From positions 1-50,217 of the forward strand of contig JAAWCE010000061.1 of the NCBI GenBank assembly GCA_022793065.1: a stretch of 50,217 nt of DNA. The letters run 5' to 3'. Shown piece after piece: positions 16,241 through 26,500 of this stretch; position 1 is the stretch's first letter; every line of letters begins with the position of its first letter. A program made the translations under genes and the position numbers. Under the pieces are notes generated by a model. It was given only the letters and a program-made list of their open reading frames with translations. It had not been told where the DNA came from and made no database searches. The stretch comes from Lachnospiraceae bacterium. GTDB taxonomy: Bacteria; Bacillota; Clostridia; Lachnospirales; Lachnospiraceae.

Positions 16241-18067
16241 ATGGAAGGTTCAGAACAGAAAATAGAGCAGGAAAAAATTCGTAATTTTTGTATTATTGCC
16301 CATATTGATCATGGAAAATCAACATTGGCTGATCGAATTATAGAACATACGGGATTGTTGACCAGCCGTGAAATGCAGGCGCAGGTATTGGACAACATGG
16401 AACTGGAACGGGAAAGAGGCATTACAATCAAAGCCCAGGCGGTCCGGACGGTGTATAAAGCCAAAAATGGAGAAGAATATATATTTAATCTGATAGATAC
16501 GCCGGGACATGTGGATTTCAACTATGAGGTCAGCCGCTCGCTGGCAGCCTGCGACGGTGCGGTTTTGGTGGTGGACGCTGCCCAGGGAATTGAGGCCCAG
16601 ACATTGGCAAATGTCTACCTGGCCCTTGACCATGACCTGGATGTGTTTCCGGTAATTAACAAGATTGATTTGCCAAGCGCGGAACCGGAGCGCGTGATAG
16701 AAGAAATAGAAGATGTGATTGGATTAGAGGCCCAGGACGCCCCTTTGATTTCTGCCAAAAACGGCATCAATATAGAAGAGGTGTTGGAGCAGATTGTGGC
16801 GAAGGTTCCGGCGCCCAAAGGAAATCCACAAGCCCCCTTGCAAGGACTGATTTTTGATTCCCTTTACGACCCTTACAAGGGTGTGATTATTTTCTGCCGA
16901 ATTATGGAGGGAACTGTGAAAAAAGGTACCATGATTCGGATGATGGCCACAAATGCCAGGGAAGAAGTGGTTGAAGTGGGGTATTTTGGTGCGGGGCGTT
17001 TTCTGCCTTGTGAAGAGTTGTCCGCAGGTATGGTGGGGTACATTACGGCGTCCATTAAGAATGTAAAGGATACAGCCGTGGGGGATACCATAACCGATGT
17101 AAACAATCCCTGTGAAAATCCTCTGCCAGGCTATAAGAAAGTACAATCCATGGTTTACTGCGGCTTATATCCGGCGGATGGGGCTAAATATCCTGATTTG
17201 CGGGATGCTTTGGAAAAGCTGCAGTTAAACGACGCTTCTTTGCAGTATGAACCGGAGACTTCCATTGCGCTGGGGTTTGGATTCCGCTGCGGATTTCTGG
17301 GACTTCTGCATTTGGAGGTGATACAAGAGAGGTTGGAGCGGGAGTATAACCTGGATTTGGTTACCACTGCGCCCGGTGTGGTGTATAAGGTGTACAAGAC
17401 AAATGGGGAGATGATTGAATTGACCAATCCATCCAATTTGCCCGATCCATCCGAAATAGAACATATGGAAGAGCCGGTGGTTAGCGCGGAGATTATGGTT
17501 ACCAGTGAATTTATCGGTTCTATTATGGAACTTTGCCAGGAAAGGCGGGGGCGCTATCTGGGAATGGAATATATAGAGGCCAGTCGTGCACTTTTAAAAT
17601 ATGACTTGCCCTTAAACGAGATTATTTATGATTTCTTTGATGCGTTGAAATCCCGTTCCAGGGGGTATGCTTCTTTTGATTACGATATCAAAGGATATGA
17701 GGCTTCCAAACTGGTAAAGTTGGATATACTAATTAATAAGGAAGAGGTAGACGCTTTGTCGTTTATTGTTCATGCAGATTCTGCATACGAGCGGGGACGC
17801 AGAATGTGTGAAAAGCTCAAAGAGGAAATTCCGCGGCACTTGTTTGAAATTCCCATACAGGCTGCGGTGGGAGGCAAGGTGATTGCCAGAGAGACTGTGA
17901 AGGCCATGCGCAAGGATGTGTTGGCAAAATGTTATGGCGGTGATATAACCCGTAAAAAGAAATTATTGGAGAAGCAAAAAGAGGGAAAGAAACGTATGCG
18001 GCAGATTGGCAATGTAGAAATTCCTCAGAAAGCTTTTATGAGTGTGCTGAAATTAGATGATGATTGA
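16241..18067 (+). CDS. lepA: Elongation factor 4 (LepA), GTPase
   Basis: The 608-residue protein is a ribosome-binding translational GTPase that back-translocates or remodels stalled or initiating ribosomes. G1 is AHIDHGKST (about 20-28), the switch region [10 protein letters not shown] (about 56-65), G3 DTPGHVDF (about 85-92) and G4 NKID (about 139-142). Domain II, domain III ([15 protein letters not shown]) and the unique C-terminal domain ([20 protein letters not shown]) follow in order, so it is full length. I start at the ATG at 16241, with AGGATTGG upstream; a TTG two codons earlier is possible. hemW follows 24 bp downstream. Confidence 0.97.
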   Translation: MEGSEQKIEQEKIRNFCIIAHIDHGKSTLADRIIEHTGLLTSREMQAQVLDNMELERERGITIKAQAVRTVYKAKNGEEYIFNLIDTPGHVDFNYEVSRSLAACDGAVLVVDAAQGIEAQTLANVYLALDHDLDVFPVINKIDLPSAEPERVIEEIEDVIGLEAQDAPLISAKNGINIEEVLEQIVAKVPAPKGNPQAPLQGLIFDSLYDPYKGVIIFCRIMEGTVKKGTMIRMMATNAREEVVEVGYFGAGRFLPCEELSAGMVGYITASIKNVKDTAVGDTITDVNNPCENPLPGYKKVQSMVYCGLYPADGAKYPDLRDALEKLQLNDASLQYEPETSIALGFGFRCGFLGLLHLEVIQERLEREYNLDLVTTAPGVVYKVYKTNGEMIELTNPSNLPDPSEIEHMEEPVVSAEIMVTSEFIGSIMELCQERRGRYLGMEYIEASRALLKYDLPLNEIIYDFFDALKSRSRGYASFDYDIKGYEASKLVKLDILINKEEVDALSFIVHADSAYERGRRMCEKLKEEIPRHLFEIPIQAAVGGKVIARETVKAMRKDVLAKCYGGDITRKKKLLEKQKEGKKRMRQIGNVEIPQKAFMSVLKLDDD

Positions 18068-18091
18068 GGCGGTATAGGATAATTACTGGGT

Positions 18092-19231
18092 ATGAAAAAA
18101 GAATTAGAATTATATTTTCACATTCCATTCTGTGTTCGGAAGTGTCTATATTGCGATTTTCTTTCCGGAGTGGCGGATGATGAGACAAAGCATAAGTATA
18201 TGGGGGCGCTTCTTGCCGAAACGGCAGGAAGTGCTTTTCAGTATGGGGATTACAGGGTGGTTACAATTTTCATAGGAGGAGGGACGCCTTCCATTGTCTC
18301 TGAGGATGATATAGAAGAATTACTTACGACAGTGAAGGAAAAGTATGTATTGGCGGAAGATGTGGAAGTAACCATAGAAGTTAATCCTGGTACAGTTAAT
18401 TTGGCAAAACTGTCGCATTATTTTCAGTGCGGCATCAACCGTTTGAGTATCGGCTTGCAGTCTGCTCATAATGACGAACTTGCATCTATTGGGAGAATAC
18501 ATACATGGGAGCAGTTTCAGGGGACATACAGGGATGCAAGGAAAGCAGGATTTACGAATGTGAATGTGGATATTATGAATTCTTTGCCGGGACAGGATTT
18601 GGCAAAATATCAGAAGACGCTGGAAAAAGTTCTGGCATTGGAACCAACGCCGGAGCATATTTCTGCATACAGCTTGATTCTGGAAGAAGGGACTTTGCTA
18701 TATGATCATTATGAGAAGGGACTTTTGGAACTTCCGGATGAAGAGACGGACAGGAAGATGTATCAGGAAACAGGACGCATCCTTTCCCAAAAAGGATATG
18801 ACAGATATGAGATATCCAATTATGCAAGAAAAGGCCGCCAATGCCGCCATAATTGCGGGTATTGGCGTCGGAGCAGCTATGCGGGATTTGGCATTGGGGC
18901 GGCTTCACTGGTGAACAATGTACGTTTTAAAAATAGTACGGATTTGAAGCGCTATATTGCGCATCCATTGCAGTGCAGAGAGGAAATTCAGGTTTTGAGT
19001 CAGCGGGAGCAAATGGAAGAATTTATGTTTTTAGGATTACGAATGACGGAAGGGGTGAGCTGTGAGGAATTTGAACAGTTATTCGGATGTACTATGGAAG
19101 AGGTATATGGTCAGGTGATTCATAAGAATATTTGCGATGGCTTATTAAAAGAGACAGGAAAAGGCCGGATTTTTTTGACGGACAAAGGGGTGGATTTAAG
19201 TAATTATGTAATGGCCCAGTTTCTGAATTAG
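18092..19231 (+). CDS. hemW: Radical SAM heme chaperone HemW
   Basis: The 379-residue protein carries the radical SAM cluster motif CVRKCLYC (residues 14-21), where the third cysteine is followed by DF as in HemW/HemN-like enzymes. Next come FIGGGTPS (about 61-68), EVNPGTV and GINRLSIGLQSAHNDEL. HemW is a heme-binding chaperone rather than a true coproporphyrinogen oxidase; the extra HemN-type N-terminal part is absent. The gene is the usual partner of lepA, 24 bp downstream, and its own ribosome binding site is weak, so translation may be coupled. The protein ends near a winged-helix-like C-terminal region (FLGLRMTEGVSCEEFEQLFG). Confidence 0.93.
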   Translation: MKKELELYFHIPFCVRKCLYCDFLSGVADDETKHKYMGALLAETAGSAFQYGDYRVVTIFIGGGTPSIVSEDDIEELLTTVKEKYVLAEDVEVTIEVNPGTVNLAKLSHYFQCGINRLSIGLQSAHNDELASIGRIHTWEQFQGTYRDARKAGFTNVNVDIMNSLPGQDLAKYQKTLEKVLALEPTPEHISAYSLILEEGTLLYDHYEKGLLELPDEETDRKMYQETGRILSQKGYDRYEISNYARKGRQCRHNCGYWRRSSYAGFGIGAASLVNNVRFKNSTDLKRYIAHPLQCREEIQVLSQREQMEEFMFLGLRMTEGVSCEEFEQLFGCTMEEVYGQVIHKNICDGLLKETGKGRIFLTDKGVDLSNYVMAQFLN

Positions 19232-19435
19232 ATATGGATGAAACCTGTAGCAGGGTGGAGAAAACGGACAGCGGCGTGGGGAGGTGTAGAAGGCAGAATA
19301 GAAAAGAACAATTTATCAAATAGAATGAGTATATGGCAGTGATTTGAGATACGGCTGGAATAGGGACGCCATGACAGGCACGAGTATGAAAATGTCACAT
19401 AAAATAGATGTAAGAGTAATCCATGGGGGTTTGCT

Positions 19436-20071
19436 TTGGAGACATTTCAAAAGCCGTTGACCCAGGAGGAAGAGGCCGAATATATCCGTTTGCTGCGGGA
19501 GGGTTCTCCTGAGGAAGCCATACAGGCTCAGAAAATATTGGTGGAACGGAATCTGCGTTTGGTAGTACACATTGTTAAAAAGTACCAAAATGCGGACGAG
19601 GATATGGATGATTTTATTTCCATTGGCTGTATCGGACTGATAAAAGCGATAAAGACTTTTGATGATAAGAAGGGTAGACTAGCCACTTACGCTTGCAGAT
19701 GCATTGAAAATGAGTTATTGATGTTTCTGAGAGGAAAGAGGAAATCTTCTCGCGAAGTATCATTATTTGAACCAATTGGTCAGGACAAAGAGGGAAATGA
19801 AATACACCTGGTGGATGTAATAGAGCAAAATCAGCCGGATATTGTAGAAAATATGGAGCTGACAGGAAATATTAAACGGCTGTTTGCCTTGATGAATACC
19901 AAACTGACGGAACGTGAGCGGCAGATTCTCACTATGCGTTACGGCCTGTATGGAAACCGTGAAGTGACACAGAATGAGATAGGGGAAGCATTGGGCATTT
20001 CGCGAAGTTATGTGAGCCGGATTGAGAAGAAAGCGCTGAATAAACTGCGGGAGAAGTTTGAGCAGGGATAG
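19436..20071 (+). CDS. sigK: RNA polymerase sporulation sigma factor SigK
   Basis: The 211-residue sigma factor drives late mother-cell genes. Region 2 contains NLRLVVHIVKKYQNADEDMD and ISIGCIGLIKAI with ATYACRCIENELLMFLR (about 40-105), then VSLFEPIGQDKEGNE, typical of SigK/SigE, and region 4 ends with the helix-turn-helix ISRSYVSRIEKKALNKLREK (about 187-206). It starts PLTQEEEAEYI, lacking the pro-sequence of Bacillus pro-SigK, and the gene is not split by a skin element. The start is TTG at 19436 after GGGGG. The last 59 bp before the stop are repeated downstream at 21972 and 30160, so this copy's tail may come from an inserted element. The upstream gap, 19232-19435, holds no gene and no clear promoter. 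Confidence 0.93.
   Translation: METFQKPLTQEEEAEYIRLLREGSPEEAIQAQKILVERNLRLVVHIVKKYQNADEDMDDFISIGCIGLIKAIKTFDDKKGRLATYACRCIENELLMFLRGKRKSSREVSLFEPIGQDKEGNEIHLVDVIEQNQPDIVENMELTGNIKRLFALMNTKLTERERQILTMRYGLYGNREVTQNEIGEALGISRSYVSRIEKKALNKLREKFEQG
20009..20067 (+). repeat. sigK-tail direct repeat, copy 1
   Basis: These 59 bp encode the final helix-turn-helix residues of SigK from YVSRIEKK to EKFEQG, followed by stop TAG. Copy 2 is identical over all 59 bp and copy 3 differs at two third-codon positions. It probably marks the left junction of the inserted islands. Confidence 0.9.
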
Positions 20072-20098
20072 ACGTCGAATGAGATGAAACGTTGATTT

Positions 20099-20155
20099 TA
20101 AAATGGGACAGAGTTGGTTTAGCTAGAGCAGCTACACTGACTTTGTCCCATTTTG
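20099..20155 (+). terminator. Terminator after sigK
   Basis: AAAATGGGACA-g-AG pairs with CT-t-TGTCCCATTTT around a loop of about 30 nt and is followed by a short T tract. Homologous but diverged hairpins follow the other two sigK tails. Confidence 0.8.
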
Positions 20156-20212
20156 CTTGATGAGACTATATAGTTTTTACGGAAATTTGATGCATTTTTC
20201 TGTGGAAACATG

Positions 20213-20218
20213 TATAAT
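20213..20218 (+). promoter_or_regulatory. Likely -10 element for the island A gene
   Basis: TATAAT at 20213-20218 lies 36 bp before the gene start, after the terminator. No convincing -35 is present at 17 bp, although an upstream TTGATG (20 bp) could serve poorly. Confidence 0.35.
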
Positions 20219-20253
20219 AAGATTAATTGGAGAAGTGGGGAGGACACATTATC

Positions 20254-21942
20254 ATGGCGAGAACCGTAGGAATAGGGATTCAGAGTTTTGAGAAACTGAT
20301 AATGGAAAACAGTTTCTATATTGATAAAACAGATTTTATCAGGCAGTGGTGGGAAAATAGAGACGATGTGACATTGATTGCCCGTCCCCGTAGATTCGGG
20401 AAGACTTTGAACATGAATATGTTGGAGAGATTTCTTTCTGTAGAGTATGAGGGTCGGGGAGAGGTCTTTCATGGGCTATCCATATGGAAGAACGAGAAGT
20501 ATCAGAATATCCAAGGAACTTGGCCGGTTATATTTTTGAGTTTCGCGGATGTAAAGGCGAATACTTTCGCTATGGCAAGGGAAAAGATTTGTATGCTTAT
20601 CAAAGAAGTGTACCGTAAGTATGATTTCCTGCTTTCAGGCGGGAGCCTGAAAGCAGGGGAATCAGAGCTTTTTCACAAAGTTTTGGGAGAAATGACGGAT
20701 TCTGAGGCAGCGTATTCCTTGAAAAATCTGTCAGGTTATTTGTCGGGCTACTATGGGAAAAAAGTAATTATTTTGCTGGACGAATACGATACACCTCTTC
20801 AGGAGGCCTGGATGTATGGTTATTGGCGGGAGATGATGGAATTCATAAGAGGACTGTTCAATTCCACGTTTAAGACAAATCCATATCTGGAGCGGGCGGT
20901 TATGACGGGGATTACGAGAGTCAGCAAAGAGTCCGTTTTTTCTGACCTGAATCATCTCACTGTGGTGACGGCAACATCAGATATTTATGCCGATTGTTTT
21001 GGCTTTACAGAGGAAGAAGTTTTTTTGGCTCTGGACGAGTATGGGATGCAGGATAAGCGTATTGATGTCAAAAGATGGTATGACGGCTTTACCTTTGGAA
21101 AATGCAGGGATATATATAATCCTTGGTCAATCATAAATTATCTGAGAATGGGGAAACTTTCCACCTACTGGGCTAACACTAGTAGCAATGGGTTGGTAGA
21201 TAAGCTAATACGAGAAGGAAGCACAGAAATCAAAATATCTATGGAGAACCTGCTGAAAGGGGAACATTTGTATAAGGGAATAGATGAGCAGATTATTTTT
21301 GACCAGTTAGACAATGATGAGAACGCCGTTTGGAGCTTGTTTCTGGCAAGTGGATATTTGAAAGTGGAAAGTTATATGTTGAATGAAGATACAGGAGAAG
21401 ATTTGTATGAACTTGCGCTGACGAACAAAGAAGTACAGATTATGTTCCAAAAGATGATAAAGAAATGGTTTGCATGTTCGGGGACAGTCTATAACGGTTT
21501 TATAAGGGCAATGTTGCAGGATGACGTAAAGTCCATGAATGCTTACATGAACCGTGTAGCCCTTGCCACGTTCAGCTACTTTGACAGCGGAAAAAATCCT
21601 TCTATGGAGACACAGCCGGAACGTTTCTACCACGGATTTGTGCTGGGACTGGCCGTAGAGTTGGCAGACCGCTATATCATTACCTCCAATCGGGAAAGTG
21701 GCTTTGGAAGATATGATGTGATGATGGAGCCCAAGAACAGAACAGACAATGCTATAATTATAGAATTCAAGGTGAATGACTCAGGCGAAGAGAAATCTCT
21801 GGAGGATACTGCGGATGCGGCACTAAGGCAGATTGAAGAACAGCGATACCAGGCAGATTTAGAGAACCGGGGAATCTCTGGTGAACGAATTCGGAAATAT
21901 GGTTTTGCTTTTGAAGGTAAAGAAGTCTTGATAAAAAGCTGA
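20254..21942 (+). CDS. AAA-ATPase-like protein with C-terminal PD-(D/E)XK nuclease domain
   Basis: The 562-residue protein has the family start (IGIQSFEKLIMENSFYIDKT), a variant P-loop RPRRFGKTLNMNML (about 43-56), Walker B VIILLDEYDTPL (about 171-182), a sensor-like region (RAVMTGITRVSKES) and WYDGFTFG...IYNPWSI. The C-terminal nuclease-like domain (PF08011 type) has GRYDVMMEP and IIIEFKVND (about 485-508), where Asp, Glu and Lys form the expected triad. These proteins are numerous in gut Firmicutes and Bacteroidetes and are suspected to act in genome conflict; no activity is established. The ATG at 20254 with GGGGAGGA upstream is chosen over the in-frame TTG at 20227. It is the only cargo of island A and ends 4 bp before the shared right end. 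Confidence 0.88.
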   Translation: MARTVGIGIQSFEKLIMENSFYIDKTDFIRQWWENRDDVTLIARPRRFGKTLNMNMLERFLSVEYEGRGEVFHGLSIWKNEKYQNIQGTWPVIFLSFADVKANTFAMAREKICMLIKEVYRKYDFLLSGGSLKAGESELFHKVLGEMTDSEAAYSLKNLSGYLSGYYGKKVIILLDEYDTPLQEAWMYGYWREMMEFIRGLFNSTFKTNPYLERAVMTGITRVSKESVFSDLNHLTVVTATSDIYADCFGFTEEEVFLALDEYGMQDKRIDVKRWYDGFTFGKCRDIYNPWSIINYLRMGKLSTYWANTSSNGLVDKLIREGSTEIKISMENLLKGEHLYKGIDEQIIFDQLDNDENAVWSLFLASGYLKVESYMLNEDTGEDLYELALTNKEVQIMFQKMIKKWFACSGTVYNGFIRAMLQDDVKSMNAYMNRVALATFSYFDSGKNPSMETQPERFYHGFVLGLAVELADRYIITSNRESGFGRYDVMMEPKNRTDNAIIIEFKVNDSGEEKSLEDTADAALRQIEEQRYQADLENRGISGERIRKYGFAFEGKEVLIKS

Positions 21943-21946
21943 AAAC

Positions 21947-22030
21947 TTTTAGCCCTAACTTGACAGGAGAGTATGTGAGCCGGATTGAGAAGAAAGCGCT
22001 GAATAAACTGCGGGAGAAGTTTGAGCAGGG
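21947..22030 (+). repeat. Island right end plus sigK-tail repeat, copy 2
   Basis: The first 25 bp (21947-21971) are the shared right-end sequence, and the next 59 bp (21972-22030) are the sigK tail. It is followed by TGA, so the tail still reads EKFEQG-stop but has no upstream sigma coding sequence. The whole 84-bp block recurs at 30135-30218 with two synonymous changes. Confidence 0.92.
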
Positions 22031-22062
22031 GTGAGCGGAGAAAAAAGGAGATTTTTGGTAAA

Positions 22063-22111
22063 GGAGATAGGGTCAGCTTTATGTAAAAAGCGGAGACACT
22101 ATCTCTTTTTT
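22063..22111 (+). terminator. Terminator after sigK-tail copy 2
   Basis: GAGATAGGGTC (22064-22074) pairs imperfectly with GACACTATCTC (22095-22105), followed by six Ts. It corresponds in position to the terminator of sigK itself but differs in sequence. The 68-codon GTG frame that overlaps it is not a gene. Confidence 0.75.
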
Positions 22112-22216
22112 GATTATGATTTAGTGGGGTGTCTGAAAAGCAGCAATGGGATATTCTTTTGCACAGAATATAACCTCAAAGATGAAAAAATATTTTGGAA
22201 AAATTATAGTTTCCTA

Positions 22217-22246
22217 TTGACAATCACTGTATTCTGAGGTTACAAT
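22217..22246 (+). promoter_or_regulatory. Promoter of the pPIWI_RE operon
   Basis: A consensus TTGACA (22217-22222), an 18-bp spacer and TACAAT (22241-22246) form a strong promoter. The predicted leader is about 175 nt and contains a terminator-like hairpin before the first gene. Confidence 0.65.
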
Positions 22247-22336
22247 GTTTATGTACATGAGAAAATAAGAAATAAAAGGTTTTAATATATAGAACTGCGT
22301 TTAGCAGTGTGTATATTTAGCGATAGCATATTTCTC

Positions 22337-22373
22337 AATGACTCTCTTGTACAATTCAAGCGAGTCATTTTTA
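22337..22373 (+). terminator. Terminator-like hairpin in the operon leader (possible attenuator)
   Basis: AATGACTC-t-CTTG (22337-22349) pairs with CAAG-c-GAGTCATT (22357-22369) around a 7-nt loop, then Ts follow. It lies between the promoter and the first start codon, so by default it should reduce read-through into the operon. It may act as an attenuator. No clear alternative anti-terminator fold is visible by eye. Confidence 0.6.
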
Positions 22374-22429
22374 GTTCATGACGATAAAAGATTCGTGAAC
22401 CATGGATTTTATTGCTTAGGAGGAGCTAT

Positions 22430-23563
22430 ATGGATGCAGCGTTTATGAGGAAGGCATTTGCTCTGATCGCAAAGGGGTTGATAGAAAAAGAGCAGTTCCT
22501 GCAAAAAGAACCTACAAGATATCCCTATAGCAAAACACTACAGCACGGGATAAATATGTTCTTATCGGCAAGTTGCCAGGTGGGCTGCACAAAGGCGGCA
22601 ATGGATTACGCAGATGAGTCGTCCTTTCTTGCGCATTATATTACTAAGCCGATCTCGGATTGGTTTTGTGAGTGGGATTCGGAAATGATGGAAAGGCTAA
22701 AACTCAAGGAAGAGTCTTTTTATGCTTATGAGGCTTTTGCCTATCGAAGGAACGAAAATACATATACACCCAGTTCTGAGTGTTATGAGTTTTTAGAAAC
22801 GCAGGACAGTGATATTTTAGAGGGAACTGACGAGAGTGTTCTTTATGAGAAAATGATTGTTTTGAAACAGGAGACGTATTGCAGAATCAGAAGATACATA
22901 ATTGAAAATCCGATCATTTCACTGGATGACAGGCGAATCATGTCTCTTGAACTGGCGGAGGATCAGGCAGCCAGAGACGCCTTTCAGTTTGCCTATGAAG
23001 AAATTACGGAGGATTGCTATCGCTGTCCTGGCTGCGGTTGGACTATGACTAAAGGAAAATACGGATACAGTTGCCACTCATTACATTGTGTGGATACTAC
23101 ACCTGAACTTACGGATAAAATGAAACTGGATATTTTGGCTGGCGATTACTACCGTTTGAAAAAAGGAATTATGCGCTATTTTGCTGCTCCCGGAAAATGG
23201 GAACTGGATATTGCGAAATTCTGTGAGAAGAAAAAAATCCAATGGGTTTTGTGGCCGCAGATGGATCGTTATGATGTGGAAATTCGTTTTTCGGACGGCG
23301 AAATCTGGGAGATTGATATCAAAGCATACCGAAACCCCATTGCGCTGCGCACAAAAATTCAAAGTGACAACGGCTTCCCGGAGGGTGAATATGCAAGAGG
23401 ATATTTTGTCGTTCCCGGTGAGTATATGGTGAACCAGCGAAATTATATTTCCATTATTAATCGGGTATTGGTGAATCAGGAGAATGTAAAGTGTGTGACT
23501 TTAAAGACATTGAAAACGGAAATCACGCGAAAGGAGGCATCCTGTCATGCAGAAAAGCAGTGA
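22430..23563 (+). CDS. REase-type nuclease of the pPIWI_RE island, with zinc ribbon
   Basis: The 377-residue protein matches the restriction-endonuclease-like partner of pPIWI_RE modules. A zinc-ribbon-like set, CYRCPGCGW...YSCHSLHC (about 196-220), precedes a C-terminal PD-(D/E)XK core with DRYDVEIRF and GEIWEIDIKAYRNP (about 278-300), where Asp and the D-I-K Lys are the expected catalytic residues. The N-terminal 190 residues are mostly helical and unrecognised. The ATG at 22430 is chosen because AGGAGG lies 6 nt upstream; an earlier TTG would overlap that site. It is the first gene of the operon and overlaps the helicase gene by 17 bp. The role, cutting invader DNA, is inferred from family context. 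Confidence 0.75.
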   Translation: MDAAFMRKAFALIAKGLIEKEQFLQKEPTRYPYSKTLQHGINMFLSASCQVGCTKAAMDYADESSFLAHYITKPISDWFCEWDSEMMERLKLKEESFYAYEAFAYRRNENTYTPSSECYEFLETQDSDILEGTDESVLYEKMIVLKQETYCRIRRYIIENPIISLDDRRIMSLELAEDQAARDAFQFAYEEITEDCYRCPGCGWTMTKGKYGYSCHSLHCVDTTPELTDKMKLDILAGDYYRLKKGIMRYFAAPGKWELDIAKFCEKKKIQWVLWPQMDRYDVEIRFSDGEIWEIDIKAYRNPIALRTKIQSDNGFPEGEYARGYFVVPGEYMVNQRNYISIINRVLVNQENVKCVTLKTLKTEITRKEASCHAEKQ

Positions 23564-26500
23564 GGACATGCTATACGCACCGCTTTGGGCTCAATTTCAG
23601 ATGATCGTCAATGCCATGCCGCTCTCTCGTTTCGCGGCGATTGAGGCAGTGTTATATCTGCTTGCACTCTGTGAGCCTGAGGCTGATCCCATAAAAGCCT
23701 ATCTGCTGTTTACTCAATATCAGTTGATCGGTACAACAGAGTGTACGGTTATGGAGCATATTTTACAGCAGGCGCGGCACAGACTCGGATACTACCGTTC
23801 TCAAAAATATTGGCAGGATAATTTGCGAGAGTATCGGGAGAGCCAGTATGACGCAGTTCGGGCGTTCTCTTTTGGGGAGAACGGAAAGGCTATGACTTTT
23901 CTCAAAAGAGAGGGTGCATATCCATATCCGTTTGAAGAACGTAAAAAAGAATGGGGATATTTCTGGCCGGAGTATCTGGAGCGTTCTGATTCTTTCTCAT
24001 ATGCGGAAACGGGTACATACAGATATATATATCAGAACCTGAAAAGCGGGGAGGTAGATACGGTTTCGGTCAAATTAGACAGGGACTGTGCGCAGAGTGC
24101 TTTACCGGTCGTTTTGGATAAGGAATGTCGGGCACCGATTGTAATCTCCCTGGATGAGCTATTGGCTGCCGCAAAGGAAATGGGGGAGATTTGTCCCGGC
24201 GATCCCTGCTATGAGATTTGGAAGTCAAATATCCTAAAAAAAATTGAGGGCTCTTCCGTCCGGTTATGTACGGAACTTACAATCCGCGAGGTAGTCAATA
24301 TTGTGGGTATGGTGGGGGCAGGCAAATCGACACTGATAAAAATTTTATCTTTCTGGTGTTTTAAAAACGGTATTCGCGTTGCTGTTGTTGTGGATACGGT
24401 TGCCGAAGTGCTGAATCTGCAGAGATATTTGTGTACTCTCGGTGTTGTATGCAGTCCATTAATCGGACGAAATGAAAGGCTTAAATATATAAATCAGGTC
24501 TCTCAACCGAATGAAACCTGTCTGCATGTCGATTTTTCCTCGTATTTAACGCCTTTATGCCTGGTAGACGGCATGGACGAACAGCATGATGAGGCAATCG
24601 CTTTCGGTAAAGAGCCCTGCTATTCTCTAAAAAAGGGCGGTAAAAATTTTCTGTGTCCTTATTTTGAGCAGTGTTCGGGTACAAAGATGCTGCGGGAATG
24701 TTATACGGCCCCAGTTGTACTCACTACGGTTGCAGGTTTTGCGGCGTCCAGGGTGGGGCATGTGAGAGAAACATTTTTGGAGTTGGCAGTGCGTGATTTT
24801 GATATAGTGGTTTTTGACGAGAGCGACAGGGTTCAGAAGACGCTTGACCACTTTTTTATGCCGGAAACCAGCTTTAACGAGTATATTCGAGAATGTGCCG
24901 AGGACTGCAGCGCATATATGAAACTGAGCAGTAAACGCAGAGAAGAGAATCCGGCCATGCAGAGATATGATGAGATGCAGCGTCAAAGCGTTACGGTTCT
25001 TAGCTGCCTTGTAAAATCCCTACATCATGAGTTGGGTGGCTGGAAGAGGATTGCGCATGGAGACCCTTTCTCGGCCCTGACTCTGTTGGAGGATCTATAT
25101 AGGGAGGAATTGAAATATCAAATACCACATTTTGTCTATGAGGCAATATACAATCTGATTGATATGCAGGATGAGGAGCGTATTCGGCAAAGCACTCTAT
25201 GGGCCGTGTTGGAGAGTTCCTGCAAGAGCACAGATGAGTCCTTTTTTCATCAAATGTATCAGGTCTGGCGGGAAGAACTTGGCGATAGTTTCCCGCGTCC
25301 AAAGAAAGATAAAACCAAAAGGATTCAGGATGCTCGAATTCAATTGATTTTGAGGCTGATTTATTTTGATCACTTTATTCGGGGGCTCAGTGACGCGTAT
25401 GAAGCCAGTCATGAAACCGCTTACGGCCAAAACGAATTATTTGGTTTTTTACAGACCCGTTTCCGACAGCAACAGTTTTTTCTTCCCTCTGCGCTGTGTG
25501 GCAATCTGTTTGGCCTTAAAAAGACGGATGATGAAGACATTGTCTTGTTCCGCCAATTTGCCTTTGGCAGGAGTTTGATGAAGGATCTTCCGTATTTGCG
25601 CACAGATATTCAGGGAAAGCCCGTAGGCCCCCATGTGATTCTGTTATCTGGTTCCAGCTGGGCAGAGGGTTCGTATGAATATCATGTGAATCGCGCGGTG
25701 AACTATATTTTGGAGGCGGATCGTGAAAAGCGGATGTTTTTAGAGAAGACCAGATTTTTTGAGTCGGGTTTTCCGGAACGTGTTTCCGGAGCCCCAGAGG
25801 GTCAGCGCATGGCGCAGTTACAAGCTGTGACACAAAAAGCGGTCGAACTGATCGTGCGGGAGCATCAGCGGAAAGCAGGAAAAATCTTGTTGGTGGTCAA
25901 CAGCTATGCGCAGGCTGAAACAGTACAACAGGTTTTAGAAACGGCGCTGCGAAAAGCGAGTTGTCCTGCTCGTGTATGCCGTATGGTCTCTGACGCCATC
26001 AATATTCAGAATGATGTGGGAACCGTAAGGCGCGGTGAAGTCGGACGATTTGCGAAAATGATAGAGGACATCTTAATCGCACCTGCGATGGCAATTGAAC
26101 GCGGCCACAATATCGTGGATGAGTATGGCCATTCCGCACTCTGCGCAGTGTTCTTTATGGTGCGTCCCATGGCTGTTCCTGACGATATTCAGCAAAAGGG
26201 GGGCAAGCTTAACGGACTCGTGGAGGCGCGTTGTAAACGAACTCCGGAGGAATCATTGTTTACATACAATGCAAATATCCGCAGGCTTGCTACAGAGCAA
26301 TGGGCAAAAATGAGTAAGAGTAAGGCGTTTGGTCTGGCTGAACTGGAGGAGGATGAGCGGAAAGATGTGGTAGCTACTTTATTTGTTTTGATTTTACAGA
26401 TATTTGGCCGTTTGGCTCGTGTTACGGATGTGACAAAACCGGAACCCCACGTCTATTTCATGGACGGCGCATTTCGGGGACGCGAAGGGAAACCGGGTGA

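Larger units (their letters stand above)
20009..21971 (+). mobile_element. Putative sigK-tail island A (single AAA-ATPase cargo)
   Basis: The unit runs from sigK-tail copy 1 to just before copy 2. It contains a tail with stop, a terminator, one cargo gene (20254-21942) and a 25-bp right end (21947-21971, ending GACAGGAGAG) shared exactly with island B. No recombinase is encoded. Because the left copy completes sigK in frame, insertion does not disrupt the sigma factor. The boundaries are inferred from the repeats. Confidence 0.6.

Noticed and set aside
22031..22237. 68-codon GTG ORF after sigK-tail copy 2
   Set aside because: It overlaps the terminator and has no ribosome binding site or recognisable family.
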